64,000 bases of DNA from the NCBI RefSeq assembly GCF_013249065.1, contig NZ_JABRWQ010000001.1:124001-188000 (forward strand), in the 5' to 3' direction. The notes beneath the pieces were generated by a model. The model had not been told where the DNA came from and did not search any database. It was given only the letters and a program-made list of their open reading frames with translations. The stretch comes from Winogradskyella litoriviva (GTDB taxonomy: Bacteria > Bacteroidota > Bacteroidia > Flavobacteriales > Flavobacteriaceae). Of the stretch, positions 35,531-45,897 are shown in pieces (position 1 is the stretch's first letter; every line of letters begins with the position of its first letter). Position numbers and translations under genes: made by a program.

Positions 35531-38110
35531 TTAAGCTGAATTACGACTCGCATTAATATTTCCAAACAATGAACGCGTCACCATCTTCTCAAATATTTTT
35601 ATTTGTGCTTCATCTCTAACCTCAGCTTTTTCTAACTCTTGAATTTTCTTCAATGCATATTGCTGTATTGTTAACAATGGTAAAACAATAGATTCTCTAA
35701 CTGCGATTGAGGCTTTACCCACTTGCTCTTCTTCCATCAATTCTTTATAACCTGTTAACTTCAAAATTAATCGCTTAGAAGTTTCATACTCATTGTATAT
35801 GATTTTCCAGAATTCACCATACTCTGAATCTTGGGCCATATATCTAGTTAAATCGAAAAAAGATTTAGATAAAGACATCATACTATTTCCTATTAGTGTT
35901 TTGAAAAAATCTGAAGTTTTTATTAAAGATTGAACTTTATCAAATTCGCCTGCATCTTCATAATACTTTAATGCTGTCCCTACACCAAAAAATCCAGGTA
36001 CATTTTGTTTCAACTGACTCCAGGAACCAACAAAAGGAATTGCCCTTAAATCTTCAAACACTAAACCATCGGACTTTCCGCGTTTAGATGGACGACTACC
36101 AATATTAGTTTTAGCATAATATTTAAGTGTACTCATATTCTCCAAATAAGAAATAAACTTTGGGTGTGATTTAAAATCTGAATACGCTTTATAACTACGA
36201 TTAGCTAAATCCGTCATTACAGCTCTATTTTCTTCAGACATACTTAGATCCTTATCACTAATACTGTTTCCTATACCAGAACTAATTAATTGTTCTAAAT
36301 TATATTGTGCAGACTCTAAAGTACCAAAATTAGAACTTATAGTTTGGCCTTGTATGGTTAACTGTACTTCTTCATCTTCAATTGTGGGACCTAAAGAAGC
36401 GTAAAAATTATGTGTATTTCCACCACCTCGAGCTGGAGGTCCTCCTCTACCATCAAAGAAAATTACTTTTACATTATATTTTCTAGACACTGAAGTCAAA
36501 GCTTCTTTAGCTTTATAAATAGACCAATTAGCCATTAAATAACCACCATCTTTAGTACCATCACTAAAGCCTAACATTATGGTCTGTTTATTACCACGTG
36601 ATTTTAAATGCTTAGCATATTCTGGATTTGTATACAACTCCTCCATTACTTTTGGTGCATTTTCTAAATCTGTTATCGTTTCAAAAAGTGGCCCAATATC
36701 TACTGTTAATTCATCGTGAAACGCAACTAACTTTAACATTGCAAATAATTGCATGACGTTAAGTGTTGTTTGATTATTACTAATAATATAACGATTAGCT
36801 GCTTTTTCTCCATTAGTGGTTTGAATGGTTTTAATTGCCTTCATAGTATTTAAAGCCATCAAAGTTTCTTCGTCTTTTATTAATGACAAATCTACTTTAC
36901 CATTTACGGCAGATAAAATCTCTACTTGTTCATTCTCAGACAAATCATGATAATTCTTAGGAAAAATATCACTACCACTCTCTATTAGAGTATTCACCAT
37001 TTCATTAAAAAACTGATTATGTTTTCTACTGTCTTGACGTATATCTAAATTCGCAAAATGAAACCCAAAAAGGTGCACTTTATTTAAAAGACTTTTTACC
37101 TCTTCTAAATATAGCGAATGATGATTATCTATAATAATTTGTTTTACCGCTTCTAATTCTGAGATTAAAAATGGCAATGTGAGGCTAGAGGTCTCATTAG
37201 TGATAATTTTATAAAGCTCATCTTCTAATTTAGCCATTCTACTCTCTACGCCCTCAAACGTTAATTTCCGCTTTAATCGTCTTATATTTCTGTAATAACT
37301 TTTTATAATTGACAAACGCAACCTACCTGCTACCTTAAGAGTAATTTCTGGTGTTACAAAAGGATTACCATCTCTATCTCCTCCTGGCCAAAAACCAATA
37401 TTTATAATATCGTTTTCAATTTGCTGACCATCAAATATATTTTGCTGAATATAATCGTAAATGGTTCCAAACGATTTATAAAAAACATTTTCTAAATACC
37501 ATATTAAACTCACAGCCTCATCAAAAGGTGATGGTTTTTTATCTTTAAAAAATGGTGTTTTTCCTAGTTGCGCTAGTAAGTCATTTATTCTCAGTAAGTC
37601 ATTTTCCCTAATTGCTTCGGTTAAATCTGTAATAATTCCTAAAACAGAACCAGGGTAAAATTGAGTTGGGTGAGCAGTTAAAACTATTCTAACTTTAAAT
37701 TCTTCTAGATACTTTTTAAGAGTATCCATTTTATTATCGGCAGTTACGTTTTCTTTTAAACTTCGTAATGTACCAATACCATCCATATTATTAACCACAG
37801 GGAATGCTGCATCTTCAATAGCATCAAACAATACAACTTGTCTTTCAATATATTGAATAAAACGAAACAATAAATTAATCTGACTCTCTTCTGAACGTCT
37901 TGCCTGATATTTTTTAAAAAATGTAGTAACTATAGTTGTCGGATCTTCTTGATGTGCAAATCCTTTTTGACACGTTTCATGAAACAAAGGCAAAAGTGCA
38001 CCCGTTTTAGTTACGCTATAAAAGGGTAAAGTCATAAATATACTGTTGTATATTTGATACTTTGACAATACATTTTGATTAAATCTAGTAAGTTTTGGCT
38101 GTGTGGGCAT
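35531..38110 (-). CDS. ppc: Phosphoenolpyruvate carboxylase
   Basis: This 859-residue enzyme carboxylates PEP to oxaloacetate. Catalytic motifs: VLTAHPTQFYPGSV (His region, about 148), GGDRDGNPFVTPEIT, MLGFSDGTKDGGYLMANW, and the Gly-rich loop FFDGRGGPPARGGGNTHNF. It ends near the usual C-terminal RNSA (NINASRNSA; the family ends in the related NTG). It begins 6 bp after leuB, so it looks cotranscribed with leucine synthesis. Confidence 0.96.
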   Translation of the reverse strand: MPTQPKLTRFNQNVLSKYQIYNSIFMTLPFYSVTKTGALLPLFHETCQKGFAHQEDPTTIVTTFFKKYQARRSEESQINLLFRFIQYIERQVVLFDAIEDAAFPVVNNMDGIGTLRSLKENVTADNKMDTLKKYLEEFKVRIVLTAHPTQFYPGSVLGIITDLTEAIRENDLLRINDLLAQLGKTPFFKDKKPSPFDEAVSLIWYLENVFYKSFGTIYDYIQQNIFDGQQIENDIINIGFWPGGDRDGNPFVTPEITLKVAGRLRLSIIKSYYRNIRRLKRKLTFEGVESRMAKLEDELYKIITNETSSLTLPFLISELEAVKQIIIDNHHSLYLEEVKSLLNKVHLFGFHFANLDIRQDSRKHNQFFNEMVNTLIESGSDIFPKNYHDLSENEQVEILSAVNGKVDLSLIKDEETLMALNTMKAIKTIQTTNGEKAANRYIISNNQTTLNVMQLFAMLKLVAFHDELTVDIGPLFETITDLENAPKVMEELYTNPEYAKHLKSRGNKQTIMLGFSDGTKDGGYLMANWSIYKAKEALTSVSRKYNVKVIFFDGRGGPPARGGGNTHNFYASLGPTIEDEEVQLTIQGQTISSNFGTLESAQYNLEQLISSGIGNSISDKDLSMSEENRAVMTDLANRSYKAYSDFKSHPKFISYLENMSTLKYYAKTNIGSRPSKRGKSDGLVFEDLRAIPFVGSWSQLKQNVPGFFGVGTALKYYEDAGEFDKVQSLIKTSDFFKTLIGNSMMSLSKSFFDLTRYMAQDSEYGEFWKIIYNEYETSKRLILKLTGYKELMEEEQVGKASIAVRESIVLPLLTIQQYALKKIQELEKAEVRDEAQIKIFEKMVTRSLFGNINASRNSA

Positions 38111-38116
38111 GTATAT

Positions 38117-39235
38117 TTATATTATAGTCGATTGTCCTAAATGGATATTTTTAAAATTTAGATTTGTGTCTTTTGGATTAAAGATAAAATCCTCAACAAA
38201 ATCTCCAACATTGGTTGTGGTAACTGTATCAATTGCCGAATTAATATCTGGTGTTGTAATATTCAATTTTAATGATTTTTCAACAGCCAACCTAATTAAT
38301 TCAGCTTCATTATGTAATCCAAAATGACTCAACAACATCGCTGCAGATAAGATGGATGCGATAGGATTAGCAATACCTTTATTTGTTGCTTGTGGATAAG
38401 ACCCATGAATTGGCTCAAACATAGCATATTTATCACCCACAGATGCAGATGCCAACAAACCAATAGATCCACCAATTACACTGGCTTCATCACTAATAAT
38501 ATCTCCAAACATATTTTCGGTTAATATAACATCAAATTGTTTTGGGTTTAATATCATTTGCATGGCTGCATTATCTACAAACAAAAAGTCTAATTTTACA
38601 TCTGGATATTCTACTGCTATTTCCTTTACAACTTTTCGCCATAGTCTTGAAGATTCTAATACGTTGGCTTTATCTACTAACGTTAATTTGTGATCTCTAT
38701 TTTGAGCTGCAACAAAAGCTAAACGAGCAATACGCTCAATTTCATCCCTAGAATATGCACAAAGGTCTGAGGCATAGTTACCATCTTCTGACAATTCTTT
38801 TTTACCAAAATAAATTCCCCCTGTTAATTCTCTATAAATACTAATATCTGTACCTTGAATAATATGCTTTTTTAATGGCGATTTATCTAATAAAGTTTGA
38901 TATGCTTTTACTGGTCTTATATTAGCATATAATCCCATTTCCTTTCTCAACTTAAGCAATCCTTGTTCTGGTCTTACTTTTGCATCTGGATTATTATCAT
39001 ATTTTGGATCTCCTATAGCGCCAAATAATATAGCATCACTATTTTTACATAATTCTAAAGTTTTCTCTGGCAAAGCATCACCGTGTTTATCAATGGCTAT
39101 TGCTCCTACATCTGCAATAGTAAATTTAAAACTATGATTATATTCTGAAGCAATTGCTGTCAGTGCCTTTATGGCTTGTTTTGTAACTTCTGGGCCAATA
39201 CCATCTCCTGGTAAAACTGCAATATTTAATTTCAT
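38117..39235 (-). CDS. leuB: 3-isopropylmalate dehydrogenase
   Basis: This 372-residue NAD-dependent enzyme oxidatively decarboxylates 3-isopropylmalate. Signatures: LPGDGIGPEVTKQAIKAL, IRPVKAYQ, TGGIYFG (substrate loop), the DKANVLESSRLWRK segment, the metal-binding NMFGDIISDEAS, and the NAD site EPIHGSYPQATNKGIANPIASILSAAMLL. It lies 72 bp after leuD and 6 bp before ppc. Confidence 0.96.
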   Translation of the reverse strand: MKLNIAVLPGDGIGPEVTKQAIKALTAIASEYNHSFKFTIADVGAIAIDKHGDALPEKTLELCKNSDAILFGAIGDPKYDNNPDAKVRPEQGLLKLRKEMGLYANIRPVKAYQTLLDKSPLKKHIIQGTDISIYRELTGGIYFGKKELSEDGNYASDLCAYSRDEIERIARLAFVAAQNRDHKLTLVDKANVLESSRLWRKVVKEIAVEYPDVKLDFLFVDNAAMQMILNPKQFDVILTENMFGDIISDEASVIGGSIGLLASASVGDKYAMFEPIHGSYPQATNKGIANPIASILSAAMLLSHFGLHNEAELIRLAVEKSLKLNITTPDINSAIDTVTTTNVGDFVEDFIFNPKDTNLNFKNIHLGQSTII

Positions 39236-39307
39236 TAAAACTTTTTTTATATCCGAAATATCGGAAATCTTAATCTATATTTCTTATTTATTAAAGATGC
39301 TGCTAAT

Positions 39308-39895
39308 CTACACACTTTGTTTTTCAAAAGCTTCAATTTCTGCTTTTTTACTTAATAAATAATCAATATCATCATAACCATTAATTAAGCATGTTTTTTT
39401 GTAAGCGTCTATTTCAAAATCTTCAGACAATGTAGAGTCTTTTACAGAAATTGTTTGATTTTCTAAATCAACCTCCATTTCTGTCTGAGGATTGGACTCA
39501 ATTTTCTCAAATAAGTCACTCAAAAAACCTTTTGATACTTGAATAGGTAAGAGTCCATTATTTAATGCATTACCCTTAAAAATATCAGCAAAAAAACTAG
39601 ACACAACTACTTTAAATCCATAGTCCGTAATTGCCCATGCTGCATGTTCTCTACTCGATCCACAACCAAAATTATCTCCTGCAACTAAAATACTCCCAGA
39701 AAATTCTGAATTATTTAATACAAAATCAGTATTTACTGTTCCATCTTTATGATATCTCCAATCTCTAAATACATTATCTCCAAATCCTTTTCTGTCGGTA
39801 GCTTTTAAAAAGCGAGCTGGTATTATTTGATCTGTATCTACATTCTCAATACTTAACGGAATGGCTCTAGATTGTAATTTTGTAAACTTCTCCAT
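39308..39895 (-). CDS. leuD: 3-isopropylmalate dehydratase small subunit
   Basis: This 195-residue subunit forms the swivel domain of isopropylmalate isomerase. Signatures: [14 protein letters not shown], the [19 protein letters not shown] loop with the Ser-Arg pair, and [18 protein letters not shown]. Its ATG overlaps the leuC stop by one base. Length is normal for the LeuD form. Confidence 0.96.
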   Translation of the reverse strand: MEKFTKLQSRAIPLSIENVDTDQIIPARFLKATDRKGFGDNVFRDWRYHKDGTVNTDFVLNNSEFSGSILVAGDNFGCGSSREHAAWAITDYGFKVVVSSFFADIFKGNALNNGLLPIQVSKGFLSDLFEKIESNPQTEMEVDLENQTISVKDSTLSEDFEIDAYKKTCLINGYDDIDYLLSKKAEIEAFEKQSV

Positions 39896-41280
39896 TAATT
39901 TAATTGTTTTGAAATATCAATAATTTTACCTTCTATTGCAGTTGCAGCTGCCACCAATGGACTTGCTAAAATAGTTCTAGAACCTTGGCCTTGTCGTCCT
40001 TCGAAATTTCTATTTGATGTAGATACACAATATTCACCTTGCGGAATTTTATCGTCATTCATAGCCAAACACGCTGAACAACCTGGTTGACGCAATTCAA
40101 ATCCTGCATTTTCAAATACGGTTTTTAAGCCTTCTTCTATAATTTGCGCTTCAACTTGCTTACTTCCTGGCACTAACCATGCTGTAACATTATCTGCCTT
40201 TTTCTTTCCTTTAATATATTTTGCAGCGACTCTAAAATCTTCAATTCTAGAATTTGTACAACTACCTATAAATACAAAATTGATTGGTTTATTTATTAAA
40301 CTTTCACCAGCCTCAAAATTCATATAAGCTAATGACTTTTTAAATGATGGATTTTCATCAACAGGAATATTCTCAGTAATCTTAATGCCCATTCCCGGAT
40401 TAGTTCCGTAAGTAATCATTGGTTCTATATCTTCCGCATCAAAACTATATTCCATATCAAAAGAAGCTCCTTCATCTGTTGACAAAGTTTCCCAATAGGC
40501 TACTTTCTTTTCAAAATCTTCTCCTTTTGGCGCAAATTGTCTACCCTTTACGTATTCAAAAGTTGTTTTATCTGGTGCAATCATTCCGCCACGTGCTCCC
40601 ATTTCAATGCTCATGTTGCAAACGGTCATTCGACCTTCCATGCTCATTTCTTCAAACACATTTCCTGCATATTCACAGAAATAACCTGTACCAGAATTTG
40701 TTCCTAATTTTGAAATAATATAAAGAATGACATCTTTTGGCAAAACGCCATTCTTTAATTTGCCATTAACAGAAACCCTTAAGCTTTTGGGCTTAGTAAG
40801 CAACAAGCATTGGCTTGCAAAAACTTGTGCTACTTGGCTTGTTCCAATTCCAAAAGCAATAGCACCGAAGGCACCATGTGTTGACGTGTGACTATCTCCA
40901 CAGACCATGGTCATGCCTGGTTGTGTCACTCCTAACTCAGGAGCCATTACATGGACAATTCCATTATACTTATGTCCTAACTCATATAATGTAATATTGT
41001 TTTTTTTACAGTTTATTGATAATTGCTCTAGTTGCTGTCTAGATAACTCATCTCTAACTGGCTTATCTTGATTTAAAGTAGGTGTATTATGATCTGCTGT
41101 TGCAACAATTTGATTTGGTCTAAATACAGGAATTCCACGATCTTCCAATTCATTGAAAGCTTGTGGACTTGTTACTTCGTGTATTAAATGTTTATCTATA
41201 TATAGTATTTGAGGACCATTTTCTATTGTACTAACAACATGCGCATCCCAAACTTTATCGAAAAGTGTTTTCTTTGACAT
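39895..41280 (-). CDS. leuC: 3-isopropylmalate dehydratase large subunit
   Basis: This 461-residue aconitase-fold subunit carries the 4Fe-4S cysteines in [14 protein letters not shown] and [14 protein letters not shown]. The catalytic-site segments [25 protein letters not shown] and [15 protein letters not shown] are present. With LeuD it isomerises 2- to 3-isopropylmalate. The gene begins right after leuA (the leuA stop is at 41281) and overlaps leuD. Confidence 0.96.
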   Translation of the reverse strand: MSKKTLFDKVWDAHVVSTIENGPQILYIDKHLIHEVTSPQAFNELEDRGIPVFRPNQIVATADHNTPTLNQDKPVRDELSRQQLEQLSINCKKNNITLYELGHKYNGIVHVMAPELGVTQPGMTMVCGDSHTSTHGAFGAIAFGIGTSQVAQVFASQCLLLTKPKSLRVSVNGKLKNGVLPKDVILYIISKLGTNSGTGYFCEYAGNVFEEMSMEGRMTVCNMSIEMGARGGMIAPDKTTFEYVKGRQFAPKGEDFEKKVAYWETLSTDEGASFDMEYSFDAEDIEPMITYGTNPGMGIKITENIPVDENPSFKKSLAYMNFEAGESLINKPINFVFIGSCTNSRIEDFRVAAKYIKGKKKADNVTAWLVPGSKQVEAQIIEEGLKTVFENAGFELRQPGCSACLAMNDDKIPQGEYCVSTSNRNFEGRQGQGSRTILASPLVAAATAIEGKIIDISKQLN

Positions 41281-42456
41281 CTATGCTGAAATTATTTGTT
41301 GATACAATTTACTTTTTTCAATGATTTGATGAATATCACTGTCATCTATTTCTTTCTTTTTATCTGCAAAACTTAAGAAATCTGCATAGACCTCGTCTAA
41401 CTGTAATTTAGTTAACTCATAACCCACTTTTTTAGCTCTATATGCCAGTGCTGCTCTTCCGCTCCTTGCTGTTAACACAATTGCAGAATCTGTAACACCT
41501 ACATCTTTTGGGTCAATAATTTCATAAGTTTCTCTGTTTTTTATTACACCATCTTGATGAATTCCAGAACTATGCGCAAATGCATTAGAACCAACAATTG
41601 CTTTATTTGGTTGCGTATAAATACCCATGCTATCACTAACCAATTGACTCATTCCGTAAAGCATTGACGTATTAATATTAGTATCTAAATCAAGATAAGG
41701 ATGCTGTTTCAATACCATAACAACCTCTTCCAAAGCTGTATTACCAGCACGTTCACCAATACCATTTATAGTGCACTCAATCTGTCTTGCTCCATTAATA
41801 ACACCTTCTATAGAATTTGCAGTTGCTAAACCTAAATCATTATGGCAATGACAAGATAAAATAGCCTTTTCAATTCCTTTTACATTCTCTTTAAGATACT
41901 TAATTTTTGCACCATATTCGCTAGGTAGACAATATCCTGTAGTATCAGGAATATTTAATACCGTTGCACCAGCCTTAATTGCAGTTTCACAGACTCTAGC
42001 CAAAAATTCATTATCTGTTCTACCAGCATCTTCCGCATAAAACTCAACATCCTCTACAAATGATTTTGCATATTTTACAGCCGCAAATGCACGTTGTAGA
42101 ATATCTTCTTGTGTGGTTTTAAATTTATGAATAATATGAGAATCCGATGTCCCAATTCCGGTATGGATTCTTGGTTTTACAGCATATTTTAAAGCTTCTG
42201 CTGCCACTTTAATGTCATTTTGCACAGATCGTGTTAATCCACAAACCGTTGCGTTTTTTACGATTTTAGAAATTTCTTCAACCGATTTAAAATCTCCAGG
42301 GCTCGAGACGGGAAAACCAGCTTCAATCACATCTACACCAAGCTCATCTAACTGCTCTGCAATAACTAATTTTTGCTCAGTATTAAGTTTGCAGCCAGGT
42401 ACTTGTTCGCCATCGCGAAGAGTTGTATCAAAGATTTGTATATTGTTATTTGACAT
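41281..42456 (-). CDS. leuA: 2-isopropylmalate synthase, short form
   Basis: This 391-residue enzyme condenses acetyl-CoA with 2-oxoisovalerate. Signatures: [17 protein letters not shown], the metal-binding [41 protein letters not shown], and the [13 protein letters not shown] region. It ends about 120 residues before the usual length: the C-terminal leucine-binding regulatory domain of 500-residue LeuA proteins is missing. Homocitrate-type relatives share the fold, but the leuCDB context supports LeuA. It is first in leuA-C-D-B-ppc. Confidence 0.92.
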   Translation of the reverse strand: MSNNNIQIFDTTLRDGEQVPGCKLNTEQKLVIAEQLDELGVDVIEAGFPVSSPGDFKSVEEISKIVKNATVCGLTRSVQNDIKVAAEALKYAVKPRIHTGIGTSDSHIIHKFKTTQEDILQRAFAAVKYAKSFVEDVEFYAEDAGRTDNEFLARVCETAIKAGATVLNIPDTTGYCLPSEYGAKIKYLKENVKGIEKAILSCHCHNDLGLATANSIEGVINGARQIECTINGIGERAGNTALEEVVMVLKQHPYLDLDTNINTSMLYGMSQLVSDSMGIYTQPNKAIVGSNAFAHSSGIHQDGVIKNRETYEIIDPKDVGVTDSAIVLTARSGRAALAYRAKKVGYELTKLQLDEVYADFLSFADKKKEIDDSDIHQIIEKSKLYQQIISA

Positions 42457-42601
42457 ATATCAAAATATATTTATAGTATTGTCTTACGAATTTATGTTTT
42501 GAATTTCATTACATTGTATATTGATAAATCGATTTTACGATGTTCAAAACCACATAAGGACATTAAATAACTGACAAACAACACAATAAGCTTATATTCT
42601 A

Positions 42602-44152
42602 TTGATAACTAAAGACCAAAAAGATAATTTATTTTCACTTGTAAAATCTTTAACTAAGTCTGAAAAACGACAGTTTAAACTTTACGTTGGAAGACTCGGT
42701 GTAAATTCTGATTCTAAATTCTTGAATCTTTTTAACCTCTTAGATAAAGCAAAAGGTTATAATGAAGCCTCAATTCTAAAAACTGGTATTGTAAAAAAAA
42801 CGCAACTAGCTAATGTAAAAGCACACTTATACAAACAGATATTAATTAGCCTTAAGTTAAATCCATCTCACCAAAATGTGCGTTTACAAATTAGAGAACA
42901 GTTAGATTTTGCTTCAATTTTATATCACAAAGGACTCTACAAACAGAGTCTAAAAATTTTAGACAAAGCAAAAGAATTAGCCATTGTTAATGAAGAAAAA
43001 AACTCAGCTTTTGAAATTGTAGAACTCGAAAAAGTCATCGAATCTCAATACATAACTCGCAGTATCAGCACACGTGCAGACGAACTAGCTATACAAGCCA
43101 AAGAACTGAGCGCACTCAATGTTATTGCAAGTAAACTTTCTAATTTATCCCTTCAACTTTATAGCATAATTCTTAAAACAGGCTACGTTAGAAATGAGAA
43201 AGATGCAGATGAAATTACAACCTATTTTAACAAAAGATTACCTGCTACTAAAAATAAAAAATTAGGTTTCAGAGAAAAATTATGGCTTTACAAAGCGCAT
43301 TTATGGTATAGTTTCTTAATGCAAGATTTTTTGAATTGTTACAAATATGCTTCAAAATGGGTAGACTTATTCTATCAAAATCCAAGTATGATTAATCTTA
43401 ATCCTGTTTTCTTTTTAAAAGGAAACAACTACCTACTTGAGTCTATATTTTTTATTCGAAATAAACCAAAATTTGTTCAAAAATTAGAAAACTTTAAAGC
43501 CACAGTAACTAGTCCTAAATTTGCTAAAGACGAAAATGTTTCTTCATTAATATTTCTATATACCAACTTTCACAACATTAACCAATACTTTATAGATGGG
43601 AGTTTTGAAGACGGTTTAACTATAATTCCAACTATAGAAAACGAACTTATTCTTTTTAAAGATAGAATAGATCCACACCACAAATTAGTATTTTATTACA
43701 AGTTTGCTAGCTTACATTTTGGAGCAGGAAACAATAAGGCTTGTATACAATATTTAGATAAAATTATTTCTAACAAAACCCTTTCTATGCGTGAAGATTT
43801 ATTGTGCTTTTCTAGAGTATTAAATCTCGTTGCACATTACGAAGCTGGTTTAGATTATCATTTAGAAACCCTTTTAAGAAGCACTTACAAATTTTTAATA
43901 AAAATGAATGAGTTACATGAAGTGCAAAAGGAAATGATTAAATTTATTAGAGGACTTCAAGACATTTACCCTCATGATCTTAAAAATGCATTTAAAGAAT
44001 TACATAAAACTTTAATCGCATATGAAGACCATCCCTTTGAACGGAGAGCATTTTTATATTTAGATATTATTTCTTGGCTAGAAAGTAAAATAGAAAACAA
44101 ACCGGTTAGTGAAATAATAAAGACTAAATATTTAACAAAATATGCTCCGTAA
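42602..44152 (+). CDS. Conserved Bacteroidota protein of unknown function, TTG start
   Basis: The frame codes for 516 residues, largely alpha-helical, beginning (M)ITKDQKDNLFSLVKSLTKSE. The first in-frame Met codon is far inside, and a TAA lies five codons upstream of the TTG at 42602. TTG is therefore the likely start (ATT at 42596 is the alternative). The helical hairpins (for example LYHKGLYKQSLKILDKAKELA) look TPR-like. I know no function. It is divergent from leuA with 145 bp between them. Confidence 0.75.
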   Translation: MITKDQKDNLFSLVKSLTKSEKRQFKLYVGRLGVNSDSKFLNLFNLLDKAKGYNEASILKTGIVKKTQLANVKAHLYKQILISLKLNPSHQNVRLQIREQLDFASILYHKGLYKQSLKILDKAKELAIVNEEKNSAFEIVELEKVIESQYITRSISTRADELAIQAKELSALNVIASKLSNLSLQLYSIILKTGYVRNEKDADEITTYFNKRLPATKNKKLGFREKLWLYKAHLWYSFLMQDFLNCYKYASKWVDLFYQNPSMINLNPVFFLKGNNYLLESIFFIRNKPKFVQKLENFKATVTSPKFAKDENVSSLIFLYTNFHNINQYFIDGSFEDGLTIIPTIENELILFKDRIDPHHKLVFYYKFASLHFGAGNNKACIQYLDKIISNKTLSMREDLLCFSRVLNLVAHYEAGLDYHLETLLRSTYKFLIKMNELHEVQKEMIKFIRGLQDIYPHDLKNAFKELHKTLIAYEDHPFERRAFLYLDIISWLESKIENKPVSEIIKTKYLTKYAP

Positions 44153-44193
44153 TCTTTAGAATATCATAAAAAACAAATAAAAACACAAAATAA

Positions 44194-44226
44194 TTTGGAA
44201 TTCTAGATTTTGTGTTGCAATATTTG
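44194..44226 (+). promoter_or_regulatory. Predicted promoter of the SAM-riboswitch/met transcript
   Basis: TTTG (44194-44197), a 21-bp spacer, then AATATTTG (44219-44226), one mismatch from TAnnTTTG. Transcription would start about 25 bp before the riboswitch P1 stem. Confidence 0.45.
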
Positions 44227-44256
44227 TGCTCACAAAGTTCAAACACTTACTGAAAT

Positions 44257-44377
44257 GTTATCAAGAAAGGTGGAGGGAAAGACCCAATGAAGCCTTAGCA
44301 ACCCTTAGACTTACTAAGAAGGTGCTAAATTCTACTTGAATGGGCAAGTCATTTTTTGCAAATTTTAGATAGATAAC
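44257..44377 (+). ncRNA. SAM-I (S-box) riboswitch
   Basis: The core is clear: TCAAGAAAGGTGGAGGGAAA, then GACCCAATGAAGCCTTAGCAACC in pieces, AAGGTGCTAAATTC and the closing GATAACTCAAG. P1 pairs GTTATC (44257-44262) with GATAAC (44372-44377). It lies 147 bp ahead of metY, a methionine/homocysteine gene, as expected for an S-adenosylmethionine sensor. Confidence 0.92.
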
Positions 44378-44383
44378 TCAAGC

Positions 44384-44410
44384 CTAATTACTCATTTGTA
44401 ATTAGCATTT
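44384..44410 (+). terminator. Hairpin in the riboswitch expression platform
   Basis: CTAATTAC (44384-44391) and GTAATTAG (44398-44405) form a perfect 8-bp stem followed by CATTTTC. It starts 7 bp after the aptamer and is the best candidate for the SAM-controlled terminator. The T run is imperfect. The remaining 100 bp to metY show nothing else. Confidence 0.5.
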
Positions 44411-44523
44411 TCTTTATAACATTTTTCTATTAAGTACGCTTCGCTCTTAGACAACATTCAAGGAGTAAAAGAAGTTTATTTGGCTTTTGGTTTAATTTAT
44501 TTTAATTCAAAAAACTTAGAAAA

Positions 44524-45822
44524 ATGAGTACACAAAAATTCGCAACAAAAGCGTTGCACGCAGGACATGACACTAATCTTACAGGAGGAACAAGAGCTGT
44601 TCCTATTTATCAAACTTCTTCTTATGTTTTCGATGATTCGGATGATGCAGCAGGACGTTTTAACCTGTCAGTTCCAGGATTTATTTACACAAGATTAAAC
44701 AATCCTACAACAGACATTTTAGAACAACGTTTAGCTGCCCTAGAAGGTGGTATTGCGGCAGTAGCAACAGCCTCTGGTACAGCAGCGATTTCTACAACAC
44801 TACTAACACTTTTACGAGCTGGAGACCACATTATAGCTTCTAGTAGTTTATATGGAGGAACCTATAATTTACTAAGCGTTACACTACCAAGACACGGCAT
44901 TACAACTACGTTTGTTGACCCTTCTGACCCAGAGAACTTTGCAAAAGCAGTACAAGAAAACACAAGAGCAATTTTTGTAGAATCTTTAGGGAATCCAAAA
45001 TTAGATGTTTTAGATTTAGAAGGCATTTCTAAAGCCGCAAAAGCACACAAAGTACCATTAATTGTAGATAACACAGTAGCTACTCCATATTTGTTAAATC
45101 CAATTGAATATGGAGCTAATATTGTTATTCACTCTTTAACAAAATACATAAATGGTAATGGTACATCACTTGGAGGAGTAATTATTGACGCAGGTACTTT
45201 TGATTGGACCAACGGAAAATTCCCAGAATTTACAGAACCATCCGCTGGTTACCATGGTTTAGTATATAGCGAAGTCATTGGTGCAGCTGCTTTTATTGCA
45301 AAAACCCGAATTGAAGGCTTAAGAGATTATGGTGGCGCGTTGAGTCCGTTTAATGCATTTCAAATTATTCAAGGTTTAGAAACTTTAGAATTACGTATTA
45401 AAAAACATAGTGAAAATGCTTTAGAATTAGCTCAATGGCTGCAAGAACAACCGGAAGTAAAATGGGTAAATTATCCTGGCTTAGAAACCAGCAAATACAA
45501 TACCCTTGCTAAAAAATATTTACCAAACGGACAAAGTGGTATCGTAACTTTTGGAGCTGATGGTGGTTACGAAGCCGCTAAGACCATTGCAGACAAAACA
45601 AAAATATTCTCACTATTGGCAAATATTGGAGATACAAAATCATTAATAATACATCCTGCAAGTACAACACATCAGCAGCTTAACGATGAAGCACAAGAAA
45701 CAACAGGTGTTACTAAAGATTTAATTCGACTATCAGTAGGAATAGAAAATATTGAAGATTTAAAAGCCGATCTAAAAGCCGCTTTTGCTATTGTAAAGCA
45801 AGAAAAAGCAATCCAAAACTAA
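44524..45822 (+). CDS. metY: O-acetylhomoserine sulfhydrylase (aminocarboxypropyltransferase)
   Basis: This 432-residue PLP enzyme of the Cys/Met metabolism family makes homocysteine from O-acetylhomoserine and sulfide. Signatures: TRAVPIYQTSSYVFDDSDDAAGRF, the long insert SVPGFIYTRLNNPTTDILEQRLAALEGG in pieces, and the Schiff-base Lys in IHSLTKYINGNGTSLGG. The 430-residue length and the late GDTKSLIIHPASTTHQQ fit MetY rather than MetB. It is controlled by the SAM riboswitch upstream. Confidence 0.95.
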   Translation: MSTQKFATKALHAGHDTNLTGGTRAVPIYQTSSYVFDDSDDAAGRFNLSVPGFIYTRLNNPTTDILEQRLAALEGGIAAVATASGTAAISTTLLTLLRAGDHIIASSSLYGGTYNLLSVTLPRHGITTTFVDPSDPENFAKAVQENTRAIFVESLGNPKLDVLDLEGISKAAKAHKVPLIVDNTVATPYLLNPIEYGANIVIHSLTKYINGNGTSLGGVIIDAGTFDWTNGKFPEFTEPSAGYHGLVYSEVIGAAAFIAKTRIEGLRDYGGALSPFNAFQIIQGLETLELRIKKHSENALELAQWLQEQPEVKWVNYPGLETSKYNTLAKKYLPNGQSGIVTFGADGGYEAAKTIADKTKIFSLLANIGDTKSLIIHPASTTHQQLNDEAQETTGVTKDLIRLSVGIENIEDLKADLKAAFAIVKQEKAIQN

Positions 45823-45846
45823 TTGTAGCAGTTAAGTTTAGTTTTA

Positions 45847-45879
45847 AAACAGATGTCATTACCATGATGGCATCTGTTT
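45847..45879 (+). terminator. Hairpin between metY and metX
   Basis: AAACAGATG (45847-45855) pairs with CATCTGTTT (45871-45879), with a smaller CAT/ATG stem inside. Only a poor T run follows. It may be a partial terminator that lowers metX expression. Confidence 0.4.
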
Positions 45880-45897
45880 AATCGTTTAAAATTAAAA

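Noticed and set aside
42477..42560. A minus-strand 23-codon ORF (starting MSLCGFEHRK) upstream of leuA as a leucine leader peptide
   Set aside because: Only two Leu codons in 23 and no switch-like hairpins; composition does not stand out from chance.
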